The notes beneath the pieces were generated by a model that worked only from the letters and a program-made list of their open reading frames with translations, was not told where the DNA came from and ran no database searches. Below, in pieces: positions 49,274-58,870 of a stretch of 64,000 nt of DNA. The stretch lies in contig JAFLCS010000001.1 of assembly GCA_017302105.1 (NCBI GenBank), forward strand, positions 62,001 through 126,000, in the 5' to 3' direction. The translations under genes were made by a program, and so were the position numbers. Every line of letters begins with the position of its first letter. Within the stretch, counting starts at the first letter, position 1. Origin of the DNA: Caulobacterales bacterium (GTDB taxonomy: Bacteria > Pseudomonadota > Alphaproteobacteria > Caulobacterales > Caulobacteraceae).

Positions 49274-50518
49274 ATGACCCAGTCCACTTCCGCCTCGGCG
49301 CCTCGCGCCTCCATCGGCTTCAAGGAATTGGTGGCGCTGGTCGCCATGCTGATGGCGTTGAACGCCCTGGCCATCGATTCCATGCTGCCGGCCCTGCCGG
49401 CCATCGGGGCCGGGCTGGGCATCGACGACGCCAATCAGCGCCAGTGGGTGGTGACCGCGTATCTGCTCGGCTTCGGCGTCACCCAGATCATCTACGGCCC
49501 GTTGTCAGACCGATTCGGGCGCCGCCCGGTGCTGTTCGTGGGGGTGGTGATCTATGTCGCCTTCAGCCTGCTGGCCGCCTTCGCCTGGAGCTTCGAGGCG
49601 CTTCTGGCGGCGCGGGTGCTGCAAGGGGTCGGGGCGGCCTCGACCCGGGTTCTGGCTGTCGCCATTGTGCGCGACCAATACGAAGGCCGGCGCATGGCCC
49701 AGGTCATGAGCCTGTCCTTCCTGGTCTTCCTGGGTGTCCCGATCATTGCGCCGAGTCTGGGGGCCCTGATCCTGATGCTGGGGCCGTGGCGCTGGATCTT
49801 CGCGGTTCTGGGCCTATGGGGCGTAGCCATTCTGATCCGGGCGGGGCTGCGCCTGCCCGAAACCCTGCATCCCGAGAACCGGATGCCGATTGATCTGAAG
49901 CGGATCACAAGCGCGGCCGGCGAGACGGTCTCGAACCGGCTGTCCATCGGCTACACCCTGGCCATGGCCGTGATTGTCGGCTGCCTGTTCGGCTTCATCA
50001 ACTCGTCACAACAGGTGTTCGAGGTGGCGCTGGGCAATGCCGAGATCTTTCCCATCATCTTCGCCGTGGTGGGCTGCGGCATCGCGGCGGCGTCTCTGCT
50101 CAACGCCGGCCTGGTTCAGCGTCTGGGCCAGCGTCTGTTGTCGCACACGGCCCTGATCGGCTTCACCGTCTTCTCGGCGATCCATTTCGCCGCGGCTCTG
50201 GCCGGCTGGGAGAGCCTGACCGCCTTCGCCGTGCTCCAGACCCTGACCATGTTCTGTTTCGGCTTCATCGGCGGCAATTTCGGCTCGATGGCCATGACCC
50301 CGCTCGGCCACATCGCCGGCACGGCAGCGGCGGTTCAGGGGGTGATTTCATCGGTCGGCGGCGCGCTCATCGGCTTCTTCATCGGCCAGCAGTTCGACGG
50401 CACCACCGTGCCGCTGACCGCCGGCTTCACCCTGTGCGGCCTCACCGCCATCGCCATCGTCCTGTGGACCGAGCGCGGGCGTCTGTTCTCGGCAGTGGAA
50501 GAGGCAGCGGCAAACTAG
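49274..50518 (+). CDS. Bcr/CflA family MFS drug exporter
   Basis: 414 residues with twelve membrane helices. The MFS loop motif GPLSDRFGRRPVL (about residues 76-88) follows an Asp in helix 1 (NALAIDSMLPALPAIG), the pattern of the Bcr/CflA drug/H+ antiporters. It starts at the ATG after GGGGGG at 49268-49273. The ORF is open to 48998 on the plus strand but overlaps the YeiH gene there and is not conserved. Monocistronic; ends at a REP-like palindrome. Confidence 0.93.
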   Translation: MTQSTSASAPRASIGFKELVALVAMLMALNALAIDSMLPALPAIGAGLGIDDANQRQWVVTAYLLGFGVTQIIYGPLSDRFGRRPVLFVGVVIYVAFSLLAAFAWSFEALLAARVLQGVGAASTRVLAVAIVRDQYEGRRMAQVMSLSFLVFLGVPIIAPSLGALILMLGPWRWIFAVLGLWGVAILIRAGLRLPETLHPENRMPIDLKRITSAAGETVSNRLSIGYTLAMAVIVGCLFGFINSSQQVFEVALGNAEIFPIIFAVVGCGIAAASLLNAGLVQRLGQRLLSHTALIGFTVFSAIHFAAALAGWESLTAFAVLQTLTMFCFGFIGGNFGSMAMTPLGHIAGTAAAVQGVISSVGGALIGFFIGQQFDGTTVPLTAGFTLCGLTAIAIVLWTERGRLFSAVEEAAAN

Positions 50519-50522
50519 AGAC

Positions 50523-50562
50523 GTCATATCCCGGACGCCGCGCAGCGGTGATCCGGGATGAC
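50523..50562. repeat. REP-like palindrome between MFS gene and sucB
   Basis: GTCAT-at-CCCGG (50523-50534) faces CCGGGATGAC (50553-50562), with an inner CCGC/GCGG hairpin. The same core recurs at 52142 on the other side of sucB, which marks it as a dispersed repeat. It lies between two convergent genes. Confidence 0.7.
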
Positions 50563-50570
50563 GGCCCAGG

Positions 50571-52115
50571 TTACACGTCCAGCAGGAACCGACGCGGGTC
50601 TTCGAGGTGATCCTTGATCCGCACCAGGAAGGTCACGGCCTCCTTGCCGTCGACGATGCGGTGATCGTAGCTGAGCGCCAGATACATCATCGGGCGGATC
50701 TCGACCTGGCCGTTCACGGCGACCGGGCGCTGGACGATGTTGTGCATCCCAAGGATGCCCGACTGCGGCATGTTCAGGATCGGCGTCGACATCAGCGAGC
50801 CATAGACCCCGCCGTTGGTGATGGTGAAGGTGCCGCCCTGCAGCTGATCCAGCGTCAACTCGCCGTCCCGCGCCGCCTTGCCCAGATCGCCGATACCCTT
50901 CTCGATACCCGCCAGGCTCAGATGATCGGCATCGCGCAGCACCGGCACGACCAGGCCCTTATCGGTGCCGACGGCCACGCCGATGTCGTAGTGGTTCTTG
51001 TAGATGATGTCGGTGCCGTCGATCTCGGCGTTGACCGCCGGGATCTCCTTCAGGGCCTCGACTACCGCCTTCACGAAGAAGGACATGAAGCCCAGCTTCA
51101 CGCCGTGGCGCTTTTCGAAGGCGTCCTTGTACTGGCTGCGCAGCGCCATGACCGCCGACATATCCGCCTCGTTGAAGGTGGTCAGCTGGGCGGCGGTGTT
51201 CTGGCTCTCTTTCAGGCGGCGCGCGATGGTCTGGCGCAGGCGGGTCATCTTGACCCGCTCCTCCAGCGGCTGATCCGGGCGCGGGGCCGCCGGGGCGGCG
51301 GCGGGAGCCGGAGCCTGGGCGGCCGTCAGGCTGGCGGCGGCGGCCAGAACGTCACCCTTGAGGAGATTGCCCTTGGGCCCGGTCGCAGCGACGCTGGCCG
51401 GATCGACGCCGGTGGAGGCCACAGCTCGCTCGACGGCGGGCGACAGGGTCTGGGCCGCCGTACTCTTGGCCGCAGCCGCCGGGGCCGCAGCCTGAGCCGG
51501 GGCCGGGGCAGCGGGTGCGGGGGCCGCGGCGGCCGACGCTCCGGCTGAAATCTTGCCGATCACCTGGCCAGGCGTGACGGTCGCGCCGTCTCCGGCGATG
51601 ATCTCGACCAGCACGCCGTCAGCCGGGGCCGAGACCTCGACCGCAACCTTGTCGGTTTCGATCTCGACCAGGACCTCGTCCTTCTTGACCGCTTCGCCGA
51701 TCTTCTTGGTCCAGGTTCCGATCGAGCCTTCGGCCACGGACTCCCCCATCACCGGAGTCTTGACCTCGACCACAGTACCGGACGCGGCGGGTGCCGCAGC
51801 GGCCGCAGCGGCCGCCGGAGCCGGCTCAGCCTGGGGTGCCTCGGCCTTCGGGGTATCCACCTTGGGTGCCGGGGCGGCACCGGCAGCATCGACCCGGCCC
51901 AGAACGGCCCCAGGCGTGATGGTGTCGCCCTCATTGAAGGCGATCTCACCCAGCACGCCGTCCGCCGGAGACACGACCTCCAGCGACACCTTGTCGGTAT
52001 CCAGCTCGACCAAGACCTCATCCTTCTTGACCGGATCGCCGGCCTTCTTGGTCCAGCGGGCAATGGTCGCTTCGGTGACGGATTCGCCGAGGGCGGGGGT
52101 GAGAATGTCGGCCAT
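50571..52115 (-). CDS. sucB: 2-oxoglutarate dehydrogenase E2 (succinyltransferase), two lipoyl domains
   Basis: 514 residues, about 100 more than the usual E2o. Two lipoyl domains are present, with lipoyl-lysines K42 (LDTDKVSLE) and K156 (IETDKVAVE), joined by Ala/Pro-rich linkers. A peripheral-subunit-binding domain (about 228-262) and the catalytic domain follow, with the active-site His in [12 protein letters not shown] (H485, D489). It transfers succinyl groups to CoA in the 2-oxoglutarate dehydrogenase complex. It follows sucA after a REP-like palindrome. The E3 gene (lpd) is not in the window. Confidence 0.96.
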   Translation of the reverse strand: MADILTPALGESVTEATIARWTKKAGDPVKKDEVLVELDTDKVSLEVVSPADGVLGEIAFNEGDTITPGAVLGRVDAAGAAPAPKVDTPKAEAPQAEPAPAAAAAAAAPAASGTVVEVKTPVMGESVAEGSIGTWTKKIGEAVKKDEVLVEIETDKVAVEVSAPADGVLVEIIAGDGATVTPGQVIGKISAGASAAAAPAPAAPAPAQAAAPAAAAKSTAAQTLSPAVERAVASTGVDPASVAATGPKGNLLKGDVLAAAASLTAAQAPAPAAAPAAPRPDQPLEERVKMTRLRQTIARRLKESQNTAAQLTTFNEADMSAVMALRSQYKDAFEKRHGVKLGFMSFFVKAVVEALKEIPAVNAEIDGTDIIYKNHYDIGVAVGTDKGLVVPVLRDADHLSLAGIEKGIGDLGKAARDGELTLDQLQGGTFTITNGGVYGSLMSTPILNMPQSGILGMHNIVQRPVAVNGQVEIRPMMYLALSYDHRIVDGKEAVTFLVRIKDHLEDPRRFLLDV

Positions 52116-52141
52116 GGGGTCGGTCTCTGGTCTTTCGTTTT

Positions 52142-52176
52142 GTCATCCCGGACGGCGCGGTGCGACGTTCCGGGAT
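52142..52176. repeat. REP-like palindrome between sucA and sucB
   Basis: GTCATCCCGGA (52142-52152) faces TCCGGGAT (52169-52176). The arms match those of the repeat at 50523. It occupies half of the 68-base gap within the sucA-sucB transcript and could protect or process the mRNA. Confidence 0.7.
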
Positions 52177-52183
52177 TCGCTTA

Positions 52184-55138
52184 TCAGGCGAAGGCCTCGG
52201 TCGTGAAGGCTTCGAGTTCTTTCAGGTGTCGGCTCATCAGGCCGGCGGCGGTCGAGGCTGATGCCGGACGGCCGACGTAGCGGGCGCGCTTGGCCTTGAT
52301 GTCGAGCTTCTCCAGCGTCAGCTCCAGCCAGGGGTCCACGAACGTCCAGCCGCCCATGTTCTTGGGCTCTTCCTGGCACCAGACCAGCTCGGCGTTGGCG
52401 AAGCGGCCCAGCTCGGTCAGCAGCGACTTCATCGGCCACGGATAGAACTGTTCCAGACGCATCAGATAGACGTCGTCGCGGCCCGAGGCCTCTCGCGCAT
52501 CCAGCAGGTCGTAATAGACCTTGCCCGAGCACAGCACGACGCGCTTGATTTCGGCGTCGGGCCGCAAGCGGATGGTGGTCTTGTTCGGGTTCGACTGGGC
52601 GTCGTCGTGCAGCACCCGGTGGAAGGTCGAGCCCTCGGCCAGCTCGGCCATCGAGGACACCGCCTTCTTGTGACGCAGCAGGCTCTTGGGCGTCATCAGG
52701 ATCAGCGGCTTGCGGAACGGCCGGTGGATCTGGCGGCGCAGGATGTGGAAGTAGTTGGCCGGGGTCGTACAGTTGGCCACCTGCATATTGTCTTCGGCGC
52801 AGGCCTGCAGGAACCGCTCAAGACGGGCCGAAGAGTGTTCCGGTCCCTGCCCCTCATAGCCATGCGGCAGCAGCATGGTCAGGCCGCTCATCCGCAGCCA
52901 CTTGCGCTCGCCCGACGAGATGAACTGGTCGATCACGACCTGGGCCCCGTTCACGAAGTCCCCGAACTGGGCCTCCCACATCACCAGGGTGTTGGGGTCG
53001 GTCGTGGAGTAGCCGTACTCGAAGCCCAGCACTGCCTCCTCGGACAGGGCGGAATCGATCACTTCGAACTGGGGCTGATCGTCGCGGATGTTGTTGAGGA
53101 AGACATAGCGTTCCTCCGTGGTCTGATCGACGATGGCTGAATGGCGCTGGGAGAAGGTACCGCGCACGGAATCCTGACCGGACAGCCGCACCGCAAAGCC
53201 CTCATCCAGCAAGGAGCCGAAGGCCAGGGATTCCGCCGTCGCCCAATCCAGCCCCTCGCCCGAGGTGATGGCCTTGGCGCGCTCGTCGATGACCCGGCGC
53301 AAGGTCTTGTGACAGTCAACGTCGTTCGGAATAGTGGTCAGCACCTTGCCGATCTGTTCCAGTCGCTCGCGCGAGACGCCGGTAATGCCCTTGCGCTCGT
53401 CACTCTCTGGCAGGCCCAGCCCCTTCCACTGACCATCCAGCCAATCAGCCTTCCTGGAGGTATAGGTCTTGCCGGCCTCGAACTGCTGATCGAGGAACAT
53501 CTCGAACGCGCTGACCATGGCGTCGGCGTCGGCCTGGCTGATGACGCCCTCGTCGATCAGCCGCTTGGCATAGATCTCACGCGTCGAGGGCAGGGCCCGA
53601 ATCCGCGAATACATCAACGGCTGGGTAAAGGTCGGATCGTCGCCCTCGTTGTGGCCATAGCGACGGTAGCAGAACATATCGATGACGACGTCCTTGTGGA
53701 ACGTCTGGCGGAACTCGGTCGCCACCTTGGCGGCGAAGACCACCGCCTCGGGATCGTCGCCGTTTACATGGAAGATTGGTGCCTGAACCATCAGGGCGAC
53801 GTCCGACGGATAGGGCGACGAGCGGCTGTTACGCGGACTGGTGGTGAAACCGATCTGGTTGTTGACCACGAAATGCAAGGTGCCGCCGGTACGGTAGCCC
53901 TTCAACCCCATCAGGGCGAAACACTCGGCCACCACCCCCTGCCCCGCGAAGGCCGCATCGCCGTGAATCAACAGCGGGATCACCCGCGCCCGATCCAGCG
54001 AGCCTTCAAGGTTCTTGCGGATGTCGAACGCCTGCTTGGCCCGCGCCTTGCCCAGAACAACTGGATTGACGATCTCCAGATGCGACGGATTGGCCGTCAG
54101 GCTGAGGTGGACCGTGTTGCCGTCGAACTCGCGATCCGATGAGGCCCCCATGTGGTATTTGACGTCGCCCGAACCCTCAATATCCGACGGCACGGTCGAA
54201 CCGCCCTGGAATTCGTGGAAGATGGCGGCGTAGGGCTTGCCCATGACAGCCGCCAACACGTTCAGGCGGCCACGGTGAGCCATGCCCAGGATGATGTCGT
54301 CGACGCCCATGTTGCCGCCGCGCTTGATCACCTGTTCGAGGGCCGGGACCATGGCCTCGCCGCCGTCCAGCCCGAACCGCTTGGTGCCGGGGAAACGCTT
54401 GTGCAGGAACCGCTCGAAGGTCTCGGCCTCGACCAGTTTTCTGAGGATGGCGATCTTGCCCTCGGGCGTGAAGGCGTTTTCTTCCTGACGGCGCTCGATC
54501 CGATCCTGGAGCCAGTCCTTCTCCGTCGTATCGGCGATGTGCATATACTGGATGGCGAAGGTGCCGCAGTAGACCTGATCCAGCAACTCCATGATCTGGC
54601 GAACCGTGGCCGACTGTTGGCCCATCACGCCGTCCAGGTAGATCAGACGGTCCAGATCGTCCGGGCCGAAGCCCCAGTATTCCGGCGTCAGCTCGGGGTT
54701 GTCGACCGGCATCTCGATACCGAGCGGGTCTAGTTTTGCGTGCAGGTGACCGCGGATCCGGTAGGTGCGGATCAGCATCAGGGCGCGCACCGAGTCGCGG
54801 GCGGCGGCGTGGACCTGTTCTTCGGTGGCACCCGGCTGGGCAGCCCGGACACCAACAGCGGCCTTGGCTTCCACAGCAGGCCAAAGGCCGTCGAACACCG
54901 CCAGCTGCTCGCTACGCTCGGGTGCGCGCGGCCGTGCCCAGGGGGTCGTTTCGATCGAGGCCTTCACCTCGGAGGCACTCTGGCTCAAGCCCTCGAAGAA
55001 GGCGCGCCATTCAGCTGAGACGGAGGCGGGATTGTCCGCCCACTGACCATAGAGCGTCTCGATGTAGTCGGCGTTGCCGCCATACAGAAAGGCGGTCTCG
55101 GCAAAGACCTGGTTCAGCCGGCCGGCGTCGTCAGCCAT
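52184..55138 (-). CDS. sucA: 2-oxoglutarate dehydrogenase E1 component
   Basis: 984 residues. The thiamine-diphosphate enzyme shows GMAHRGRLNVLA, the cofactor motif GDAAFAGQG followed by NNQIGFTTSP, and the transketolase-like C-terminal half (LLPHGYEGQGPEHSSARLER). It decarboxylates 2-oxoglutarate and succinylates the E2 lipoyl domains. The start ATG at 55138 (MADDAGRLNQ) fits family N-termini; a start at 55189 is not supported. It precedes sucB and follows two small envelope-protein genes. Confidence 0.98.
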   Translation of the reverse strand: MADDAGRLNQVFAETAFLYGGNADYIETLYGQWADNPASVSAEWRAFFEGLSQSASEVKASIETTPWARPRAPERSEQLAVFDGLWPAVEAKAAVGVRAAQPGATEEQVHAAARDSVRALMLIRTYRIRGHLHAKLDPLGIEMPVDNPELTPEYWGFGPDDLDRLIYLDGVMGQQSATVRQIMELLDQVYCGTFAIQYMHIADTTEKDWLQDRIERRQEENAFTPEGKIAILRKLVEAETFERFLHKRFPGTKRFGLDGGEAMVPALEQVIKRGGNMGVDDIILGMAHRGRLNVLAAVMGKPYAAIFHEFQGGSTVPSDIEGSGDVKYHMGASSDREFDGNTVHLSLTANPSHLEIVNPVVLGKARAKQAFDIRKNLEGSLDRARVIPLLIHGDAAFAGQGVVAECFALMGLKGYRTGGTLHFVVNNQIGFTTSPRNSRSSPYPSDVALMVQAPIFHVNGDDPEAVVFAAKVATEFRQTFHKDVVIDMFCYRRYGHNEGDDPTFTQPLMYSRIRALPSTREIYAKRLIDEGVISQADADAMVSAFEMFLDQQFEAGKTYTSRKADWLDGQWKGLGLPESDERKGITGVSRERLEQIGKVLTTIPNDVDCHKTLRRVIDERAKAITSGEGLDWATAESLAFGSLLDEGFAVRLSGQDSVRGTFSQRHSAIVDQTTEERYVFLNNIRDDQPQFEVIDSALSEEAVLGFEYGYSTTDPNTLVMWEAQFGDFVNGAQVVIDQFISSGERKWLRMSGLTMLLPHGYEGQGPEHSSARLERFLQACAEDNMQVANCTTPANYFHILRRQIHRPFRKPLILMTPKSLLRHKKAVSSMAELAEGSTFHRVLHDDAQSNPNKTTIRLRPDAEIKRVVLCSGKVYYDLLDAREASGRDDVYLMRLEQFYPWPMKSLLTELGRFANAELVWCQEEPKNMGGWTFVDPWLELTLEKLDIKAKRARYVGRPASASTAAGLMSRHLKELEAFTTEAFA

Positions 55139-55270
55139 GGTGTCGTTCGATTCCGTTTCGACCGCGCACCCCAGACGGCGCGGAGACATCGCCGTATATA
55201 GGCGGAGTTTTCCCGTGGGTCATGGCCGAAAGCAGGCATTTTCGCCCGTTTTCGCGGCATCGGACCCGGA

Positions 55271-55669
55271 TCAGCCCGGCGCGAGCGCCTGGACCTCGCA
55301 GTCCTGGATCAGGAGATAGGCCGTTCCGCTCGGGTCCAGCTGGAGATCACCCGTCCAAGGGGCGTCGCAGCCGTCAAGCTGGACCCCGGTCCCGGCGGCC
55401 CGGGCCGTACCCCAGCCGATCGTGTAGCGATGCTCGGCACCCGGCGGCGGGAAGGTCAGTCGCGTATCGACCAGAACGGTGCCGTCCACCTCAACGCGCA
55501 GATGCCGACCAACGTAGTTACCCAGCAATGTCACATGGAGCGGGCCGGCGACCTCGCCGGCGTCCGTCGGGGTACGCGGCGGGCCGGCGTCGGCGCTCAT
55601 CGGCGTCGCACAAGCCGCCAACAAAAGGACGGATCCGACGATCCCAATATCTGCGTGCCGCACGACCAT
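55271..55669 (-). CDS. Small putative lipoprotein, unknown function
   Basis: 132 residues. A signal peptide ends in the lipobox LLAAC, so the protein should be lipid-anchored. The mature part is beta-rich (LHVTLLGNYVGRHLRVEVDG, RYTIGWGTARAAGTGVQLDG) with a pair of Cys near CDAP and DCEV. It does not match a family known to me. It lies between the small two-helix gene and sucA on the same strand, 132 bases before sucA. Confidence 0.75.
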   Translation of the reverse strand: MVVRHADIGIVGSVLLLAACATPMSADAGPPRTPTDAGEVAGPLHVTLLGNYVGRHLRVEVDGTVLVDTRLTFPPPGAEHRYTIGWGTARAAGTGVQLDGCDAPWTGDLQLDPSGTAYLLIQDCEVQALAPG

Positions 55670-55737
55670 CTCCCCTCATCTGCCATTCAGAAGACAGGCG
55701 AAATAGGCGATCAAGTCGTCCGGATCTGACCGTCGAC

Positions 55738-55938
55738 TCAAGACGGGATCAGTCGCAAGGCCGCCAGGGCCACGAAATACAGCCCGGCCAGCGCCATAGC
55801 TACCGTCGCCACCCCGGCCAGGATGGTGCGATTGCGACGGGTCGCCCGCGCCGACCGGATCGCCTCGCGACCGACCAGCCAGGCCAGGGCCATCAGCCCC
55901 AACCCAAAACACAGGATCATCAGATCGGCACCGATCAT
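55738..55938 (-). CDS. Small two-helix membrane protein after sucD
   Basis: 66 residues with two hydrophobic helices (about 5-23 and 40-62) and a basic loop REAIRSARATRRNR between them. It begins 7 bases after the sucD stop, so it is probably translated from the sucCD transcript. Function unknown. Confidence 0.7.
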   Translation of the reverse strand: MIGADLMILCFGLGLMALAWLVGREAIRSARATRRNRTILAGVATVAMALAGLYFVALAALRLIPS

Positions 55939-55945
55939 GGCCCGA

Positions 55946-56848
55946 TCAGCCCTTCAGCACCTCGACCAGGGTCGTGCCCAGACGGGCCGGCGACGGCGAG
56001 ACGCGGATGCCCGCAGCCTCCATCGCCGCAATCTTGGATTCAGCGTCGCCCTTGCCGCCCGAGACGACGGCGCCGGCGTGGCCCATGGTGCGGCCCTTGG
56101 GCGCGGTGCGTCCGGCGATGAAGCCGACCATCGGCTTGGAGCGGCCCTTCCTGGCCTCGTCGATCAGGAACTGGGCCGCGTCTTCCTCGGCCGCGCCGCC
56201 GATCTCGCCGATCATGACGATCGACTGGGTCTCATCGTCGGCCAGGAACATTTCCAGCACGTCGATGAATTCGGTGCCCTTGACCGGATCGCCCCCGATG
56301 CCGACTGCGGTGGACTGGCCCAGGCCCTCGTTCGTGGTCTGGAACACCGCCTCATAGGTCAGGGTGCCCGAGCGCGAGACGATGCCGACATTGCCCTTCT
56401 TGAAGATGTTGCCCGGCATGATGCCGATCTTGCATTCCTCAGGCGTCAGCACGCCGGGGCAGTTCGGACCCAGAAGGCGCGACGACGACCGGTCCAGCCG
56501 CGCCTTGACCCGCACCATGTCGAGCACCGGAATGCCCTCGGTGATGCAGACGATGAAGGGGATCTCGGCGTCGATGGCCTCGATGATGGCATCCGCGGCC
56601 CCGGCCGGCGGCACATAGATGACCGAGGCGTCCGCGCCGGTCGCGTCGCGCCCTTCGGCCACCGAGGCGAAGATCGGCAGGGTCTCGCCCTCCGACCCGT
56701 GCCACAGCTCGCCGCCCTTCTTGGGATGCACGCCCCCGACCATGCGCGTGCCGTAGTAGCGCAGCGCCTGTTCGGTGTGGAAGGTGCCGGTCTTGCCGGT
56801 CAGACCCTGGACCAGGACCTTGGTGTCGCGATTGACTAGGATGGACAT
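55946..56848 (-). CDS. sucD: Succinyl-CoA synthetase alpha subunit
   Basis: 300 residues. The CoA-binding Rossmann part begins [18 protein letters not shown], and the phosphohistidine lies in [19 protein letters not shown]. With SucC it makes ATP or GTP from succinyl-CoA. A secreted-protein gene is inserted between sucC and sucD, which are normally adjacent. Confidence 0.98.
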   Translation of the reverse strand: MSILVNRDTKVLVQGLTGKTGTFHTEQALRYYGTRMVGGVHPKKGGELWHGSEGETLPIFASVAEGRDATGADASVIYVPPAGAADAIIEAIDAEIPFIVCITEGIPVLDMVRVKARLDRSSSRLLGPNCPGVLTPEECKIGIMPGNIFKKGNVGIVSRSGTLTYEAVFQTTNEGLGQSTAVGIGGDPVKGTEFIDVLEMFLADDETQSIVMIGEIGGAAEEDAAQFLIDEARKGRSKPMVGFIAGRTAPKGRTMGHAGAVVSGGKGDAESKIAAMEAAGIRVSPSPARLGTTLVEVLKG

Positions 56849-56874
56849 TCTTAACGTTCTTCCGAGGACGAAGG

Positions 56875-57396
56875 TTATTGGGCGGGTGACGGCCGAGTGA
56901 TGCGTACGGTCAAGCCGGAACGGTATAGGTCGTAAGACAACGACACGGGATCGGGCCTGTCGGTTGTCCAGGCACCGGCCTCCAGAGAATTGGGCCTTGG
57001 AGTTGCGGAGGTGGAGTCCATCCCTAGCTCAAAAGCGAGCCCTTCAAGGTCGGATCGCCAGTTCGTGTCCGGCTCAGTCGCGGCCACTCCGCAAGACGTT
57101 GCGTGTGACGGATTCGCGCCGGGCGTTTCGTTAGACATCCAGAACTGCGGCCCTCCAGCTTGGGAACGATACATGGTCTCCCAAGAGCCGTCGTCAGGGG
57201 GCAAGTTTCCAGCGGACACCACACGGATCAGCATTTCCCAATCCCGCTCGTCCGCGAGGCGCTCGAAAGCCTCGCGATCCATCTCGGTCGCCAAGCAAGC
57301 TTCGCGCAACAGCGCCACCTGCGCCGAGGCGAGGGATGGTGCCAAGATGGCGGCACAGCCCGCGAATGCAGCGAACACGTGGGCGCTTCGCATCAC
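56875..57396 (-). CDS. Secreted protein encoded between sucC and sucD
   Basis: 173 residues with a signal peptide (about 1-25, ending LASAQ). The mature part is hydrophilic, with Cys in REACLATE and TSCGVAA and a Trp-rich middle. No recognised domain. Start is GTG 57396 or ATG 57393; both overlap the sucC stop (TGATG), so it is coupled to sucC. Its third-base GC is visibly lower in places than that of sucC and sucD, which may point to a recent insertion into the sucCD operon. Confidence 0.75.
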   Translation of the reverse strand: MMRSAHVFAAFAGCAAILAPSLASAQVALLREACLATEMDREAFERLADERDWEMLIRVVSAGNLPPDDGSWETMYRSQAGGPQFWMSNETPGANPSHATSCGVAATEPDTNWRSDLEGLAFELGMDSTSATPRPNSLEAGAWTTDRPDPVSLSYDLYRSGLTVRITRPSPAQ

Positions 57397-58586
57397 GCCG
57401 CGACCGCCTTGACGATCTTCTGGGCGGCGTCATCCAGGTCGTCGGCGGCGGTGATGTTCAGGCCGCTTTCGTTCAGAATCTGCTTGCCCAGCTCGGCGTT
57501 GGTGCCTTCCAGGCGCACCACCAGCGGCACCTGCAACCCGACTTCCTTGACCGCGGCCACCACGCCCTCAGCGATGATGTCACAGCGCATGATGCCGCCG
57601 AAGATATTGACCAGAATGCCGGTCACCGCCGGGTCCTTGGTGATGATCTTGAAGGCGGCCGCGACCTTTTCCTTGGACGCCCCGCCGCCGACGTCACAGA
57701 AGTTGGCCGGCTCGGCGCCGTACAGCTTGATGATATCCATTGTGGCCATGGCCAGGCCGGCGCCATTGACCATGCAGCCAATGTTGCCGTCCAGGGCGAC
57801 ATAGGCCAGGTCCCATTCCGAGGCCTCGATCTCTTTTTCGTCTTCCTCGGTCTTGTCGCGCAGCTCGTCCAGCTCCGGGTGGCGGAACAGGGCGTTGCCG
57901 TCGAACGAGACCTTGGCGTCCAGCACGCGGATACGGCCGTTGGTCATGACGATCAGCGGATTGATCTCCAGCATCGACATGTCCTTCTCCACGAACGCCC
58001 GGTACAGCGTCGGGAAAATGAACTCGCCGTCCTGGGCCGCCGCGCCGTCCAGCTTCAGCGCCGTGTTCAGGGCCTGAACGTCGGCCGACGTCACGCCCGC
58101 CTCGGGATCGATCGACAGGGTTATGATCTTCTCGGGCGTGTCGTGGGCGACAGCCTCGATGTCCATGCCGCCCTCGGTCGAGGCGACGAAAGCGACGCGT
58201 CCGGTTTCGCGATCCACCAGCAGCGACAGATAAAGCTCACGGTCAATGTCGGCGCCGTCCTCGATATAGAGGCGGTTGACCTGTTTGCCGGCCGGTCCGG
58301 TCTGGGCCGTGACCAGCGTATTGCCCAGCATCTCGCGGGCGTTGGCGGCGGCTTCGGCCGGGCTCTTGGCCAGGCGCACGCCGCCCTTGGCGTCGGCGCC
58401 CAGTTCCTTGAATTTGCCCTTGCCGCGCCCGCCGGCGTGGATCTGGGACTTCACCACATACAGCGGTCCGGGCAGCGAGGCGGCGGCGGCTTCGGCCTCA
58501 TCAGCCGAGGTGATGGCCACCCCGTCCGCAACCGGCAGACCATAGCCCTTCAGGAGCTGCTTGCCCTGATATTCGTGGATGTTCAT
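57393..58586 (-). CDS. sucC: Succinyl-CoA synthetase beta subunit
   Basis: 397 residues. The ATP-grasp N-terminus [19 protein letters not shown] and the C-terminal [14 protein letters not shown] are diagnostic. It binds nucleotide and couples it to the SucD phosphohistidine. It heads the TCA cluster sucC-(secreted protein)-sucD-(two small genes)-sucA-sucB. Confidence 0.98.
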   Translation of the reverse strand: MNIHEYQGKQLLKGYGLPVADGVAITSADEAEAAAASLPGPLYVVKSQIHAGGRGKGKFKELGADAKGGVRLAKSPAEAAANAREMLGNTLVTAQTGPAGKQVNRLYIEDGADIDRELYLSLLVDRETGRVAFVASTEGGMDIEAVAHDTPEKIITLSIDPEAGVTSADVQALNTALKLDGAAAQDGEFIFPTLYRAFVEKDMSMLEINPLIVMTNGRIRVLDAKVSFDGNALFRHPELDELRDKTEEDEKEIEASEWDLAYVALDGNIGCMVNGAGLAMATMDIIKLYGAEPANFCDVGGGASKEKVAAAFKIITKDPAVTGILVNIFGGIMRCDIIAEGVVAAVKEVGLQVPLVVRLEGTNAELGKQILNESGLNITAADDLDDAAQKIVKAVAA

Positions 58587-58825
58587 GGAAAAGTCCGCCG
58601 CGCGACCGAATGGGGAGAATGCGGCGCTTATAGAGGCCCGGCCTTCGTCGGCGCAACCGTCCCGTCTATCCCCATATTCCCGATCAATCCGACCGGGGCG
58701 ATCCGGTACGGATCAAGGAGTTCGCGCGTGAGAGGCCGAAAACACCCTGGTGCAGTGTCCCCGTCGCTCTCGGCCCGGCTAGACTGCGGGAATGTGCGCC
58801 TCATCCAACCGCGGTAATTGCAGCA

Positions 58826-58858
58826 GTTGCACCAGCTGCACCCAATTTCGGGTGCAAC
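58826..58858 (-). other. Alternative hairpins downstream of the MFS gene
   Basis: TGCACCC (58837-58843) pairs with GGGTGCA (58850-58856) around a 6-base loop. GTTGCACC (58826-58833) can instead pair with GGTGCAAC (58851-58858), so the two stems exclude each other. The site is 13 bases past the MFS stop on the minus strand and may act as its terminator although no T-run follows. It lies in the longest gene-free stretch of the window (58587-58870), in which I see nothing else firm. Confidence 0.4.
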
Positions 58859-58870
58859 TCATCTCCAGAC

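Noticed and set aside
57336-58817. Open frame of nearly 500 codons opposite sucC
   Set aside because: Antisense shadow of sucC; its translation is Gly/Arg/Gln/His-rich and resembles no protein.
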